From positions 186,001 through 250,000 of the forward strand of contig OOIN01000028.1 of the NCBI GenBank assembly GCA_900323505.1: DNA of 64,000 nucleotides, given 5' to 3'. Position 1 is the first letter of the stretch. Every line of letters begins with the position of its first letter. Below the pieces are notes generated by a model. That model had not been told where the DNA came from. It did not search any database and saw only the letters and a list, made by a program, of their open reading frames with translations. This DNA is from Ustilago trichophora. Its lineage: Eukaryota; Basidiomycota; Ustilaginomycetes; Ustilaginales; Ustilaginaceae. Positions 32,392 through 42,065 of the stretch are shown one piece after another. Both the position numbers and the translations under genes were made by a program.

Positions 32392-33454
32392 ATGGGCAAG
32401 AAGAACAACAAGAACCAGGAGCAGGCTGTCGACCTCACCAATGCAGTATGTATCCCCTCTTCCTCGTCTCGGCATTCCACTTTGGCGCTCCAGCCTCCTC
32501 GTTCTCCATGACGCGCATATGCTGACACTTTCATTCCAATCTTGTTATCAACAGGGCCCCAAGGACTGCGGCGTGATCTTTGACAGCTCTGATGCGGTCT
32601 TGGACGAGGCCAAGAAGATGGTTCGTCTCGACCACGTCTCCAAGCCCTGGACTCGCGAGTCCTGGGAGAAGGCAAGGCCCTTCATCCTCGAGCAGCGCCA
32701 GAAGCTCGAGTCCAGCGGTTGGGCGGGCACCGACTCTGCCCGCACGGAGCTCTATGTGCTCCGCCGCAACGCTCCTCACGGTGCCTTCACCGAGGACGGC
32801 TTCATGTACATCAGGATCCCAAAGAAGTTCATCGACTTCCACCGATCTAGCCGACCTGCCGATGAGGACAAGGCTGACGACAACGAGGATGGCAAGCAGC
32901 GCAAGACCCTCCGTCGTCGCAAGGAGAACGCTCCCTCATACAAGCTCGACAACGAGTTCATCTGGAAGGTGCGCGTCGATGGTGACGGTGACAACAGCGA
33001 CCGAGAGCCCAACGTCATCTTGGATACTCCCGAGCCCCTCGAGAACATCTTCTACCTTGTCCAGTGCCTCTCCCCTGGTATGGCTCAGCTCGAGTACAAC
33101 CGTAAGGATGCCATGCAGCCCAACACCAAGCAGTCTGACCTTCGCGACGACCCAGAAGCTCCCGCTATGCGACACCGCGCCGTGTTCGCCGCAAGCGAGA
33201 AGATGGTTCGCACGCTCCCTCCCGTCTTCTGGATGAAGAAGAACGAGATCGAGCTCCGCAAGATCTTGGGCGCCGACGCCTACGAAGCCACCATGCGCGC
33301 TGCTCAGGACGCCAAGCGCTCGCACATCCGCGACGTCAAGGGTCTCAACGAGAAGGTCTGGGAAGAGGCTCTGCCTCCTCGGTCCGAGTCAGAGAAGAAG
33401 AGCAAAAAGGCAAAGGCGCCGAAGGTGCCAAAGGCGGTTGCGGCAAGTGCATGA
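32392..33454 (+). CDS. Conserved-looking hypothetical protein, 317 residues, two exons
   Basis: Exon 1 (32392-32445) encodes the basic start MGKKNNKNQEQAVDLTNA. It is joined in phase 0 to exon 2 (32555-33454) across a 109-base intron with a GTATGT donor and AACAG acceptor. The body is well-structured in appearance: DCGVIFDSSDAVLDEAKKMV, RESWEKARPFILEQRQKLES, TEDGFMYIRIPKKFIDFH, EFIWKVRVDGDGD, LENIFYLVQCLSPGMAQLEY and a Lys/Ala-rich tail. Acidic and basic residues alternate, with no signal peptide or membrane span. Codon choice is strongly biased to C-ending codons, as in highly expressed genes (compare the HMG and PGI genes), which suggests an abundant cytosolic protein. I do not recognise the family. 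Confidence 0.75.
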
Positions 33455-34409
33455 GGAGCGGCTACGTGTGGCAACTGATCGCGTTCTTTTCTTGGCCAAA
33501 GAGCTTCCAGTTGATCCCACCGTTGTTGCTGCACGCAGCCGCACCTCGTGCGCTTGCCCGCAAAGTCCGCCTGTTTCGTCGAATCGATATCGCACCGTGG
33601 CTCGTTTCCGTTCTAGCTCCGTTCTTCTCCGTCTCTGGCTCCGCACTGGCTACGCAAGAAAATCTATCCCTACTGGCTCCGTCGAGACCGGCTTCCGTTT
33701 TCTCTTGACTGCACTCCAGCCGTTGGCGCGTCTGCGCTTTCTTTCTCCCCCACCCGATCGTGTGTCCCAGCAGGGGGCTGGCACTGGCTCTGCGGCTGTT
33801 TCAGTCCCAAGCCTGCCTACCTAGCACAAGCCAACCATGATCTCTCCTCATGATCTACCACCAATGACATGCCGGCATCGAAGCCGTGCAAACGAATCTC
33901 GTCAGCAATCTGTCCACGCATATGCAAACCTCTATCTCTGTTGTACCACCATCTCAAATCTGTCCTTCCCACGTCGTTCTGCATCTTGCATCCTTCCCTC
34001 TTCCACCGCATCCAGTCCGCCATCATCCCTCTTCGCTCACATCTGTCGTGGGGTTGGGTATTCTCGTCAACGGCTCTTGTAGTAGTATCGTCGTCGCAAT
34101 AACGCATAAGCACAAACAAAGAATCTGAACACCGCTTTTCTCAACTGTCCTTGTTGCTTGGTGTGGTGGTCGATGGCTTGCCTTGAGGAGTGATGTGCTC
34201 ATAAGGTCGAGTGGTGGTGGGTGATTTTGTCTTGAACACAAAGAGAAGTTCGAGGTGGATTCCAGCCATCCAGCCATCTTGAAGCTTGGCTTTTAGGTCT
34301 CGACGATGCTGTCTCCTGGCACGCCTCTTAGGCAGGCTTTTCTCGAGGCACGGACTTTGGCAATCTGGTCTTGGATACAATACATTGTACAAGGTATCAT
34401 ATCTAGACA
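33455..34409. other. Convergent 3' intergenic region
   Basis: About 950 bases between the 3' ends of the 317-residue gene and the Ies2 gene. Frames here are short and unconvincing. No repeat or structured RNA was recognised. Confidence 0.45.
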
Positions 34410-36017
34410 TCACTTGGAATCGGCGTCATCAGCCTGTTCCTGGTGCTCCCCATCAGCTGCCGCTTGCTCATCTTGCTCCTCAGCCGCCTGCTCTTCAGTC
34501 TGCTCCTCCTGTTCTGGAGTAGGTGGCCGTCTGGATCCGATCCAATCCTTCCTCGATTGACCGAGAGCGCTTCGCAATTTGTACTCGTACAGACCTTCTT
34601 GACCCCAAACCTGTTCCAGTGCATGATCTTGTTTCCACTGTTGACCTTGTTCTGCCAGTCGTTTCCTCGCTCTCTCCTCTAGTATTTTCGCCTTTCCCGC
34701 CAAGGTTGCTTGTTTCTCCTCCTTGATCGGCTCATCGAGCTGCTGAATAAGCGCCTGGTTAACTTCAACGTAGTTGCTCCCCCACACCTCTTCAACAAGC
34801 GGCGGTCCAGTAGGTACACCCAACACTTTACCATCCGCCCTATCGATCAACCTGAAAAATGGAGTAGGCATCTCCTTGAGTGCCTTTCTCGACAATTCCT
34901 CTCTGCCGCGCTTTCTCGCTTGTTCAGCCTCCTCGTCCGAATCCTCGGCACTCCCTGCTCGGGGCAACTTGTTCCTACTTCTCCCCACCTGTTTTTTAAG
35001 CAGACGATTGATAGTCTCGACTTTGTCATCTTCCAACTTTTTCTCGACTTGATTCTTTCGCTTTCGTGCCGTCTCGGAACGTCGCAAGGCAATCTCGTTT
35101 TCGGTCAACTTCTTCTTGCGATTTGGGTCAAACATGGGTAGTTCCATATGCTCGGATTCGACTCCGCCTTCGCGAGCCAGTTGACGGGCTGTTTTGCCAA
35201 TGATGGCGGCCATTTCGGCCGCAGTGGCTTCGTCTGGCTCGGAGGCATCTCCGTCATCGTCGTCGGAGTCGGAGTTGGAGAGCGTACCGTCGCGAGTGGG
35301 TGCAAGGGATCGATCCAGGTCGCCGTCAGAGCCTTCGTCGAGCTCGTCGTCTTCGTGAGTGGGGATTTCGTCATCGTCTTCGTCGTCGGAATAATCTTTG
35401 GATTTGCTGGTGCGCGGCTTCCACTTGACTTTGGACGAGTCCTTGGCACGATGCGAGGGAGGTGTGGACGCTGCAGCTGCGCGAGAGGTTCGACCTTTGA
35501 TTGCGGGGGAAGAGTCTTCTTTTGCTGCGGTGGCGGTGTTGGGTGTGCGGGTGAGTTTGACACGGAGAGACTTTTTACTGGCACTTGCGGTCGGGGTCGA
35601 ATTGGCGGTTGCAGTACGTGCCGATGATCTGGCGGATCTCTTGGGCGTCGATGTAGCTGCGGCAGAACGTGTTGATGCAGCAGATTTGCGACCAGAACTC
35701 CTAGACGCAGTCCTACGAGAGCTAGAGGGTGCATCATAGTCTTCGTCCTCCTCCTCCTCCTCCTCCTCCTCGTCGTCGAGCTCATCATTGTCCTCTTCCT
35801 CGTCATCCAGTTGATCGTCCTCCAACGCATCAGCCACCTCATCCGCGTCTTCGTCATCATCGTCATCAGCCACGGCGCGTACGATACGACGTCGCTTCTT
35901 GGAAGGTGTACGCAGGGCAGAAGGCATAGCTTCGTCAGAGGATTGGTGATGGTCGCTGGCGGAATCTTCACCGGTGAGATCGCTGCCGTCGGAAAGGGCG
36001 TCGTAGTCGGGAGCCAT
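34410..36017 (-). CDS. ies2: INO80 chromatin-remodelling complex subunit 2 (Ies2/INO80B, PAPA-1 domain)
   Basis: A single-exon frame of 535 residues from ATG 36017. The first 290 residues are disordered and strongly acidic, with D/E runs coded in part by a TCC/CTC triplet tract at 35,746-35,772, interspersed with Ser/Thr/Arg-rich basic stretches. The diagnostic PAPA-1-like region spans about 294-350: FDPNRKKKLTENEIALRRSE, then TARKRKNQVEKKLEDDKVET, then INRLLKKQVGRSRNK. A conserved tail, TPFFRLIDRADGKVLGVP and later EEVWG, precedes a Glu/Gln-rich end. Ies2/INO80B stimulates the ATPase of the nuclear INO80 remodeller. The protein is longer than yeast Ies2 because of the acidic N-terminus. The gene is divergent from the Spg1/Tem1 gene. 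Assignment rests on the PAPA-1 block and the tail. Confidence 0.9.
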   Translation of the reverse strand: MAPDYDALSDGSDLTGEDSASDHHQSSDEAMPSALRTPSKKRRRIVRAVADDDDDEDADEVADALEDDQLDDEEEDNDELDDEEEEEEEEDEDYDAPSSSRRTASRSSGRKSAASTRSAAATSTPKRSARSSARTATANSTPTASASKKSLRVKLTRTPNTATAAKEDSSPAIKGRTSRAAAASTPPSHRAKDSSKVKWKPRTSKSKDYSDDEDDDEIPTHEDDELDEGSDGDLDRSLAPTRDGTLSNSDSDDDDGDASEPDEATAAEMAAIIGKTARQLAREGGVESEHMELPMFDPNRKKKLTENEIALRRSETARKRKNQVEKKLEDDKVETINRLLKKQVGRSRNKLPRAGSAEDSDEEAEQARKRGREELSRKALKEMPTPFFRLIDRADGKVLGVPTGPPLVEEVWGSNYVEVNQALIQQLDEPIKEEKQATLAGKAKILEERARKRLAEQGQQWKQDHALEQVWGQEGLYEYKLRSALGQSRKDWIGSRRPPTPEQEEQTEEQAAEEQDEQAAADGEHQEQADDADSK

Positions 36018-36835
36018 AATTGTGGCGTGAGATGCCAGCGCGTGAGACAGGGAGATAGGGGGTAAGAGGTTGTGTGTGTGTGTGTGCTGGTGGCGCGGTC
36101 AGGACCGATGAAGTTGGGTGTTGACCAAGGTTGAGATTAGGTTATGCTCCTGGTGGGGCAAAGCGAAAGCTGTTGGGATCTGCAGCAACAATAGCGGCTT
36201 TGTGTTCGGGTTCGGGAAGATACGAGGTGAATGCGTGTGGCTGGTTTCCTTGCGAGATGGCGTCGTGGAGAGAGGCCAAAGCAAGGGTTCAATCGAAGGA
36301 ACGATAGCAAGTGGATCAAGTTGATCGATGCGAGAAAGCCAAGAAGGAGCTTGCTGCAAAAGACGCGATTCGCATCGGGCAACCTTGGTCCTCCCCACAT
36401 TACATCGGCGATTTGACACTGGGACGCGCGCGTGCGTGTGTGATTTTGAAGGATTCGCTGCACGCCGAATAAAGTGACAGTGTGGAGAGGTGGAGAGAGG
36501 TGAGAGAGTGGTGTGATGCATGAATAATGATGATGGGACATCTCTGTGACTACAGTACAGACGGTTGGGAAAAAAGTGTTGGTCTCAGCCCACACACACA
36601 CATTATGCTACAGGTTCCGAGGCCTGTGCTCGACCATTCACGCTTTGCCTTTTTTTTGCTATGCATCACCACCTCGATCTCATCTTTGGAACGTGACCAC
36701 CACTACTCCACAGACCACCCATCTTCGACCCATCGCAAGAGATACTGAGGCTGAGCAGCGTTTCTCGAAAGCATTCTATTAGTTGGTGGCATTTCAAGTC
36801 GCGATCCCATCACCAGGCTAGGCTAAGCTCAAAAC
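36018..36835. promoter_or_regulatory. Divergent promoter between Ies2 and Spg1/Tem1
   Basis: About 820 bases upstream of both genes. It contains a short GT run near 36,070-36,086 and one TACAGTA heptamer at 36551-36557. No gene is supported. Confidence 0.5.
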
Positions 36836-37663
36836 ATGTCGGCTTCCGCCGCATCATCGTCTAGCGGTCACGATGCTTCTAGCGGCGGGAGTTCCGAAAA
36901 GTCTAGGTAAGTTGCAACACACTCGTCTTTCCCCATTCCCGAAACACGTTGCAACTGTCTAATCTCGTGATCGCGTATGCATTCTTCTTCTACTCTTTCT
37001 CGTAGTGTCATTTTGAAAGTGGGCATGGTTGGCGACTCTCAGATCGGCAAGACGAGTCTGATGGTTCGCTACGTGGAAGGAAGCTTCAACGAGGACTATA
37101 TTCAAACGCTCGGTGTCAACTTTATGGAGAAAACCATCTCTATCCGTAACACCGAAATCACTTTTTCCATCTGGGACTTGGGAGGTCAACGTGAATTCGT
37201 AAACATGCTTCCGCTCGTATGCAACGACGCCGTAGCTATCCTTTTCATGTTTGACCTCACCCGCAAATCCACCCTCAACTCGATCAAGGAATGGTATCGT
37301 CAAGCTCGCGGATTCAACAAGACCGCCATCCCTTTCCTCGTAGGCACCAAATACGATCACTATGCAACTCTGCCGAGAGAGGAACAGGACGAAATCACAA
37401 AGCAGGCAAGAAGATTCTCAAAGGCAATGAAGGCTCCCCTCATCTTTTGCTCGACAAGCCACGCCATCAATGTCCAGAAGATATTCAAAGTGCTACTGGC
37501 AAAGGCCTTTGATTTAAAGTGCACCATCCCCGAAATTAAGGGCCCTGGTGAACCCTTGCTGATCTATGTAAGTCGGTCTTCCTCACAGATACAACCTCTG
37601 CAGATCGAACCCCTCGCTGACGTTCCTCATCTTGTGACTTGATTGCAACAGCTCGACGTATAG
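36836..37663 (+). CDS. spg1: Septum-promoting Ras-like GTPase Spg1/Tem1, three exons
   Basis: Exons 36836-36906, 37006-37567 and 37652-37663 are joined by introns of 99 and 84 bases, giving 214 residues. The first exon encodes a Ser/Ala-rich lead; the last exon is a 12-base micro-exon coding LDV and a stop. GTPase motifs are intact: G1 GDSQIGKT (33-40), switch I with Thr58, G3 WDLGGQ (80-85) and G4 TKYD (138-141). The TKYD form and the WDLGGQREF block are characteristic of the Spg1/Tem1 family rather than Ras or Rab, and there is no C-terminal prenylation Cys. Spg1/Tem1 sits at the spindle pole body and triggers the septation initiation/mitotic exit network through the Cdc7/Cdc15 kinases. If the last intron were retained the frame would run on for about 19 other residues. 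Confidence 0.95.
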
Positions 37664-38005
37664 ACTTTGTCCTGCCAAAAAAAAAACACATCCAGACGCT
37701 CCTTTTACCGGCCAGCTCTGCCAACCGACCGCTCGTCCCTCCTTTTTGCTTTCCTACGTATACCCCGCAGATCTCTTTCTTTGACCCGTAATCGCTCCTT
37801 CTGCCTCTTGCTCACCCTCTGTCTAGATTCGGCTCAATGCATCCCTATTCTCATAGACACGACATTCCCATTGTGACCTCGGATGCGGCAATCGTCTCGC
37901 ACGATCAGATTCGACTTTTTGAACCATGGCTAAGCATGACGGTCTATGCTGCCTGTATTGTTCTTTGTCATAAAAAAGTGGTGGATTGATGGTGGAGGAA
38001 CAAAC
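37664..38005. other. Convergent 3' intergenic region
   Basis: About 340 bases between the 3' ends of the Spg1/Tem1 and Dss1 genes, with an A-run at 37,677-37,686. Nothing else seen. Confidence 0.45.
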
Positions 38006-41000
38006 TTAAACCCGACGAACAACGAGACCGGACCTGATACCAGCCGAGATCACAGCGACGGGCATCACCTTGAAGGTCTCCCCGGAAGTGGGCGGCGTTT
38101 CTGAAGGGTCCCATTCCAAATCCGCTGGAATGCCCAATTCGGCCACGTTGACCCTCACCCTTCCCAACAGGGTCGCGTTACTCACTCTGACCTGTGGCAG
38201 CATCACCCGTGCCGTGAATGGTCCATCCACTCTACCATCCTTAAACTTTGCATCCAATAGCGAACGTTGCAGGAGAGAGTGCAACCAGAATCGCCCAGCC
38301 GAGCGCATCAGCTGTTTCGACGTCACCTCTTGTCTCTCCATCTGGGGCAAGATGCGTTCGATGTCGGCCTTGCGGAATTTGGCCGATTGGTGAACGAGAT
38401 GGTGTTTGATCTGCCAGTGCGTCAACATGTCTGGGTACCTGCGGAGGGGGCTGGTAGCTCGTGCGTAACCAGAGGAGGTGATTGCATCTTGAAATGCGGG
38501 AGGCGGTGTGAAAGAAGCTGATTCTGCAGCAGAGTCAGCTGTGATTCCCAGAGAGAAATGGTCTCTGGGTGAAGCAGAGTATCCACTGGAACTGACCGAG
38601 ATCCCTTGAACAAGCATGTTTTCGTATTCGATCAATCCGTGTCCCACAATCCCGTTGTCGTTGACAGGCGAAGCTGAAGCTCCGGTAGAGCCAGAAGGAG
38701 AGGGTAGATTGGTTCGCATGGAAAGGATCTCTTCCGCATCCTTATCGGATTCGGGTCGAAGTTGATAGCGATAGGCGAAAGATAAGTTGTGTGCTCTGCC
38801 GTAGGAGGCGGCGATTCGACCGGCAAGAATCATCATTTCCGACACGAGGAATTGACCCAATGCTGGTACGGAGTCGGAGGTGTCGGTGTTGTCATTCGTA
38901 GCGACCGAGAGGTTGATGCTAGGGAATCCGGCGAAAAAGTAAGGTCGTTGCAGTTGGCTTGGTGAAACGGGTACGCCGGGCAGAGGAAGCGGTGAAATGC
39001 TCAGAGACGGGGAAGAACGGTAGGCTACAAAGGCGCTACTCCTCGTCCTGTTTTCGCTTAGGCGGGTGGCCAGTTGGAGCAAAAGCGAAAGCTCGGCATC
39101 TTCCCCACTTTCAGACGAGGCAGAAGAAGGGTCGACGAGAAGACCACTGACCTTGTTATAGGAGATCGTCTTGACATCGTGCACGAACGCAGGTCGAACT
39201 TTAATATCCTGCACCAGTCCCGTAGAGAGATCCACGAGAGCACTGAAAGTCATCACCCGCTGCCCCTCTGCACTTGCTTCTCCGGTGGAAGTGGATCGCA
39301 AGCCGACACCGCTGCGCACGAATTCGTCGGGAAGCATAGCCCATCGTGCCTCAGGAAAGTAGAGCGTTTGAAAGCGTCGCTCTGCCCTCTGACCCAAAGG
39401 GTCATCGAATTGAATCCACGCTGTAGGGTCGGCAATGTGGATGTGTACCCATGCTTGCTCGGTCTCACGGCCGTGGACGCGCTCGATGGAGATGCCGTCG
39501 TCGAGCTCGAAAGCTCCTTCGTCATCGATAACGTATACCGTGTGTCGTTTTCCAAAATCGTGCCTCATAGCCTCGATTTCGTGGTCAAGAGTCAGATTGA
39601 ACTTCTTCGCCGGACTCTTTGCCGCCTCTTCTGTAGATCCTTGCTCTCCAGCATTCGGTTCGCGCTCAGGCTCGCCCCCATCTTCGCCAGCCGTAGCGCT
39701 CCTGAAGCTCGCATCCAACCGAATCGGATTCTGCCACGGCGGCAGAGCCCCAATCGAAGTCAAGAAATGCATCACTAGCGCATGCTGCAAATCGGGCCCC
39801 GCACTCAAATCCGTTCCTACCGTCTGTAGTATCGACTTCCCCAACTTCCGTCCCTCCTTCTTCTTCTCTACCAAAAGCAGCTCTGTTGCCTTGTCAACAT
39901 CCAGCAATTCACCCACGTTCGGATAAGGCAGGACGCGGAAATGCCCCCCAGCACGCTTGACAATCTCCATGGCGATACTGCCATGCGTGTCCGCCTGCAC
40001 CTCACGACGAGAGCCAAGGCTGGCTTGGAGGAATTCAATGATGGATTTGTCCTCGCTGGTCCATGTGAGGTCGAGGTCTTTGTTGGGAGCATCGATGATG
40101 CGAGGTGGTCCAGCGGGGTCGTGCGGATGATTTTCGGCCCATTCGCGGAGCTTGGATGCTTTCTTACAGAATGCATCGATGAACGCTTGACCCTGAGATC
40201 CTGGACGTCCGGCAATCCACTTTGAGATCAACTGCAGATTCGCCCGCTCCGCATCGCTGCGACACATGAAGAGCTGACTGGTGCGGTGCGAAAGTGCATC
40301 GGCCAAGAAATGCGTCGGGTGCGACATGAGCAACGAGTGCGTGGCGTAGATCGTACACGCCGTAAGTGGCGCCGCCTCCCTCGCCCCATTCTTGCCCTTC
40401 TTGCTAGCACCTTTGCCACGTCGCACCTGTACCTCATGCATCAGCTTAGCAGCTTCGAACGTGGTAATGGCACCTGTGCGCAAGTCCATCCTTCGCATCC
40501 TATTCTCCTCATCCTCCTTCTTCCTTTGCGCGCCCGGCTTCTGCCCCGGCTGCTGTTGCTGCTGTGGGACGAGGAACAGCGACTGAAAAGCGGGCAGGAT
40601 CCGCTGCAACTCCTTCTCCTTTTGCCTTTCCAAGATGCGGAGTTTGTTACAGATAGACGCACGGGCTTCAAAGCGAGGTTCGTCTACCGGTTCTTCCTGC
40701 AGAGCGGACCCTTCGGTGGGGTGAGTTTCACCGGAAGAGTTGTAGGAGTGGGAATCGTGAGAACCGTCGCTGTTGGAAGGCGTGTCGAGGCTGTTGCTCG
40801 AGACGACGAAGAGTTTGCTCTGTACAGCTGCCGCGCGGGCTAACGAAGGTTCGATGACTTGGGGGATTTGCATCATTACGTCGTTTTCCTTGAACAGGAC
40901 GACTTGGCCGGTGGTGATGAGAATGAAGAGCTCTTTCATGCTCGTCTGTGCGCGTTGGGCTGTGGCTGTTGTTTCCTGTGCGGCAGGGGATTCGTCTTCT

Positions 41001-41584
41001 GGTGGAGGTAGGACGATTCCAACGGCAGTAGTTGTGCCTCGTCGAACTTCGACAAAGTCGCCCTGTTCGATATTCCTGCGAGGGGCGATAAAGTCTCTGG
41101 CTGAAATCTTTGCCTGCATCGCACGTTGAAATCCTTCTTCGACATCACCCTCGTCCGTCAGCAGGGGCGCAGTGAGCACAGAAGCAGAATACGTGCCGAG
41201 CAGCGTCTCCACATTATCGGATGCGATAGCACGGACCATACTTTGACTGGCTTCACGGGAGAGTTTTGGCCTTCCTACGTTGCGTCGTGTGCTTGGCCCG
41301 GGAGTGCGTTTCCACCCAGAGTACTGATCAGAGGTGTCTTTGCTGATCGAGTCTGCATGGCGACCAAGGCGAGAGGCGGTGAGAATGGTATCGGATACTC
41401 TGGATTGCTTGTTCTTCTCATTGTATTGCTTCGATCTGTAGATGGGAGAGTTGCTGTCTCTGTTCTCGGCATTCAATGCGGATGAGCTAGTGTGAATCGG
41501 TCTGCTCACAGCGGCTGAGGCTCGTGAGGTGGTGGATTGGGCTCCTTCGAGCAGAGCTCGGTATGAGGAAGCAGGGAGCTTCAT
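38006..41584 (-). CDS. dss1: Mitochondrial exoribonuclease of the RNase II/RNB family (Dss1/Msu1)
   Basis: A single-exon frame of 1192 residues from ATG 41584. The N-terminus MKLPASSYRALLEGAQSTTS, followed by Ser/Arg-rich sequence without acidic residues until about residue 40, looks like a mitochondrial presequence. A region at about 400-470 (YATHSLLMSHPTHFLADALS) precedes the RNB domain, which spans roughly 670-1050. The metal-binding motif is VIDDEGAFELDDGISIE, with Asp687, Asp695 and Asp696 in place. A Glu (693) occupies the position of the second Asp in the classical RNase II motif. A basic C-terminal segment may form an S1-like RNA-binding fold. Dss1 is the 3'-5' exonuclease of the mitochondrial degradosome with the helicase Suv3. 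A poly-Gln stretch at 341-345 is an insertion. SsdA-type RNB proteins are excluded by the presequence and lack of cold-shock domains. Confidence 0.88.
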   Translation of the reverse strand: MKLPASSYRALLEGAQSTTSRASAAVSRPIHTSSSALNAENRDSNSPIYRSKQYNEKNKQSRVSDTILTASRLGRHADSISKDTSDQYSGWKRTPGPSTRRNVGRPKLSREASQSMVRAIASDNVETLLGTYSASVLTAPLLTDEGDVEEGFQRAMQAKISARDFIAPRRNIEQGDFVEVRRGTTTAVGIVLPPPEDESPAAQETTATAQRAQTSMKELFILITTGQVVLFKENDVMMQIPQVIEPSLARAAAVQSKLFVVSSNSLDTPSNSDGSHDSHSYNSSGETHPTEGSALQEEPVDEPRFEARASICNKLRILERQKEKELQRILPAFQSLFLVPQQQQQPGQKPGAQRKKEDEENRMRRMDLRTGAITTFEAAKLMHEVQVRRGKGASKKGKNGAREAAPLTACTIYATHSLLMSHPTHFLADALSHRTSQLFMCRSDAERANLQLISKWIAGRPGSQGQAFIDAFCKKASKLREWAENHPHDPAGPPRIIDAPNKDLDLTWTSEDKSIIEFLQASLGSRREVQADTHGSIAMEIVKRAGGHFRVLPYPNVGELLDVDKATELLLVEKKKEGRKLGKSILQTVGTDLSAGPDLQHALVMHFLTSIGALPPWQNPIRLDASFRSATAGEDGGEPEREPNAGEQGSTEEAAKSPAKKFNLTLDHEIEAMRHDFGKRHTVYVIDDEGAFELDDGISIERVHGRETEQAWVHIHIADPTAWIQFDDPLGQRAERRFQTLYFPEARWAMLPDEFVRSGVGLRSTSTGEASAEGQRVMTFSALVDLSTGLVQDIKVRPAFVHDVKTISYNKVSGLLVDPSSASSESGEDAELSLLLQLATRLSENRTRSSAFVAYRSSPSLSISPLPLPGVPVSPSQLQRPYFFAGFPSINLSVATNDNTDTSDSVPALGQFLVSEMMILAGRIAASYGRAHNLSFAYRYQLRPESDKDAEEILSMRTNLPSPSGSTGASASPVNDNGIVGHGLIEYENMLVQGISVSSSGYSASPRDHFSLGITADSAAESASFTPPPAFQDAITSSGYARATSPLRRYPDMLTHWQIKHHLVHQSAKFRKADIERILPQMERQEVTSKQLMRSAGRFWLHSLLQRSLLDAKFKDGRVDGPFTARVMLPQVRVSNATLLGRVRVNVAELGIPADLEWDPSETPPTSGETFKVMPVAVISAGIRSGLVVRRV

Positions 41585-42065
41585 GCTGGGGAGAACGATG
41601 TTGCTGTACCACCTCTAACGTTCGATTGCTAGAGATGATGACAATCGACGAATGGATCGAGGAGAGAAAGGTATGGCAAGGTTGGTTGTGCTGAATGGGT
41701 CCAGGAAGAATTTCTCAAGTCTGACGTGAGAGCTGCAAAAAATGTGTACAATTCTCGGAAATCGGCAGTTCTCCCTCCACCCTGTCCAGCAAAGCCTAAT
41801 CCGCACGTTTGCCTACCATTCCGAACTACCACATCGACTGCAGGACTCAGAGATGCAGCACCACTGCCATCAGCATGACCTGTTAGCGTCCACACGAGTA
41901 GTAAAGGAGCGAATGAATGCGATTGCAGATGCGAAAACGAAACTTGAACGAGTGTAGTGGGGGGATGCTAGTCCAAAGGAGAGTCTTGGTGCCCCATCAA
42001 GGGGACTCTATCGAAGACTAGAACTGGAAAACGCATCTATACAGAACTTGAAAGCTGATGCTCAT
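41585..42065. promoter_or_regulatory. Promoter of Dss1 and 3' region of the LtrA-family gene
   Basis: About 480 bases between two co-oriented minus-strand genes. No repeat, heptamer or small gene is recognised. Confidence 0.45.
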
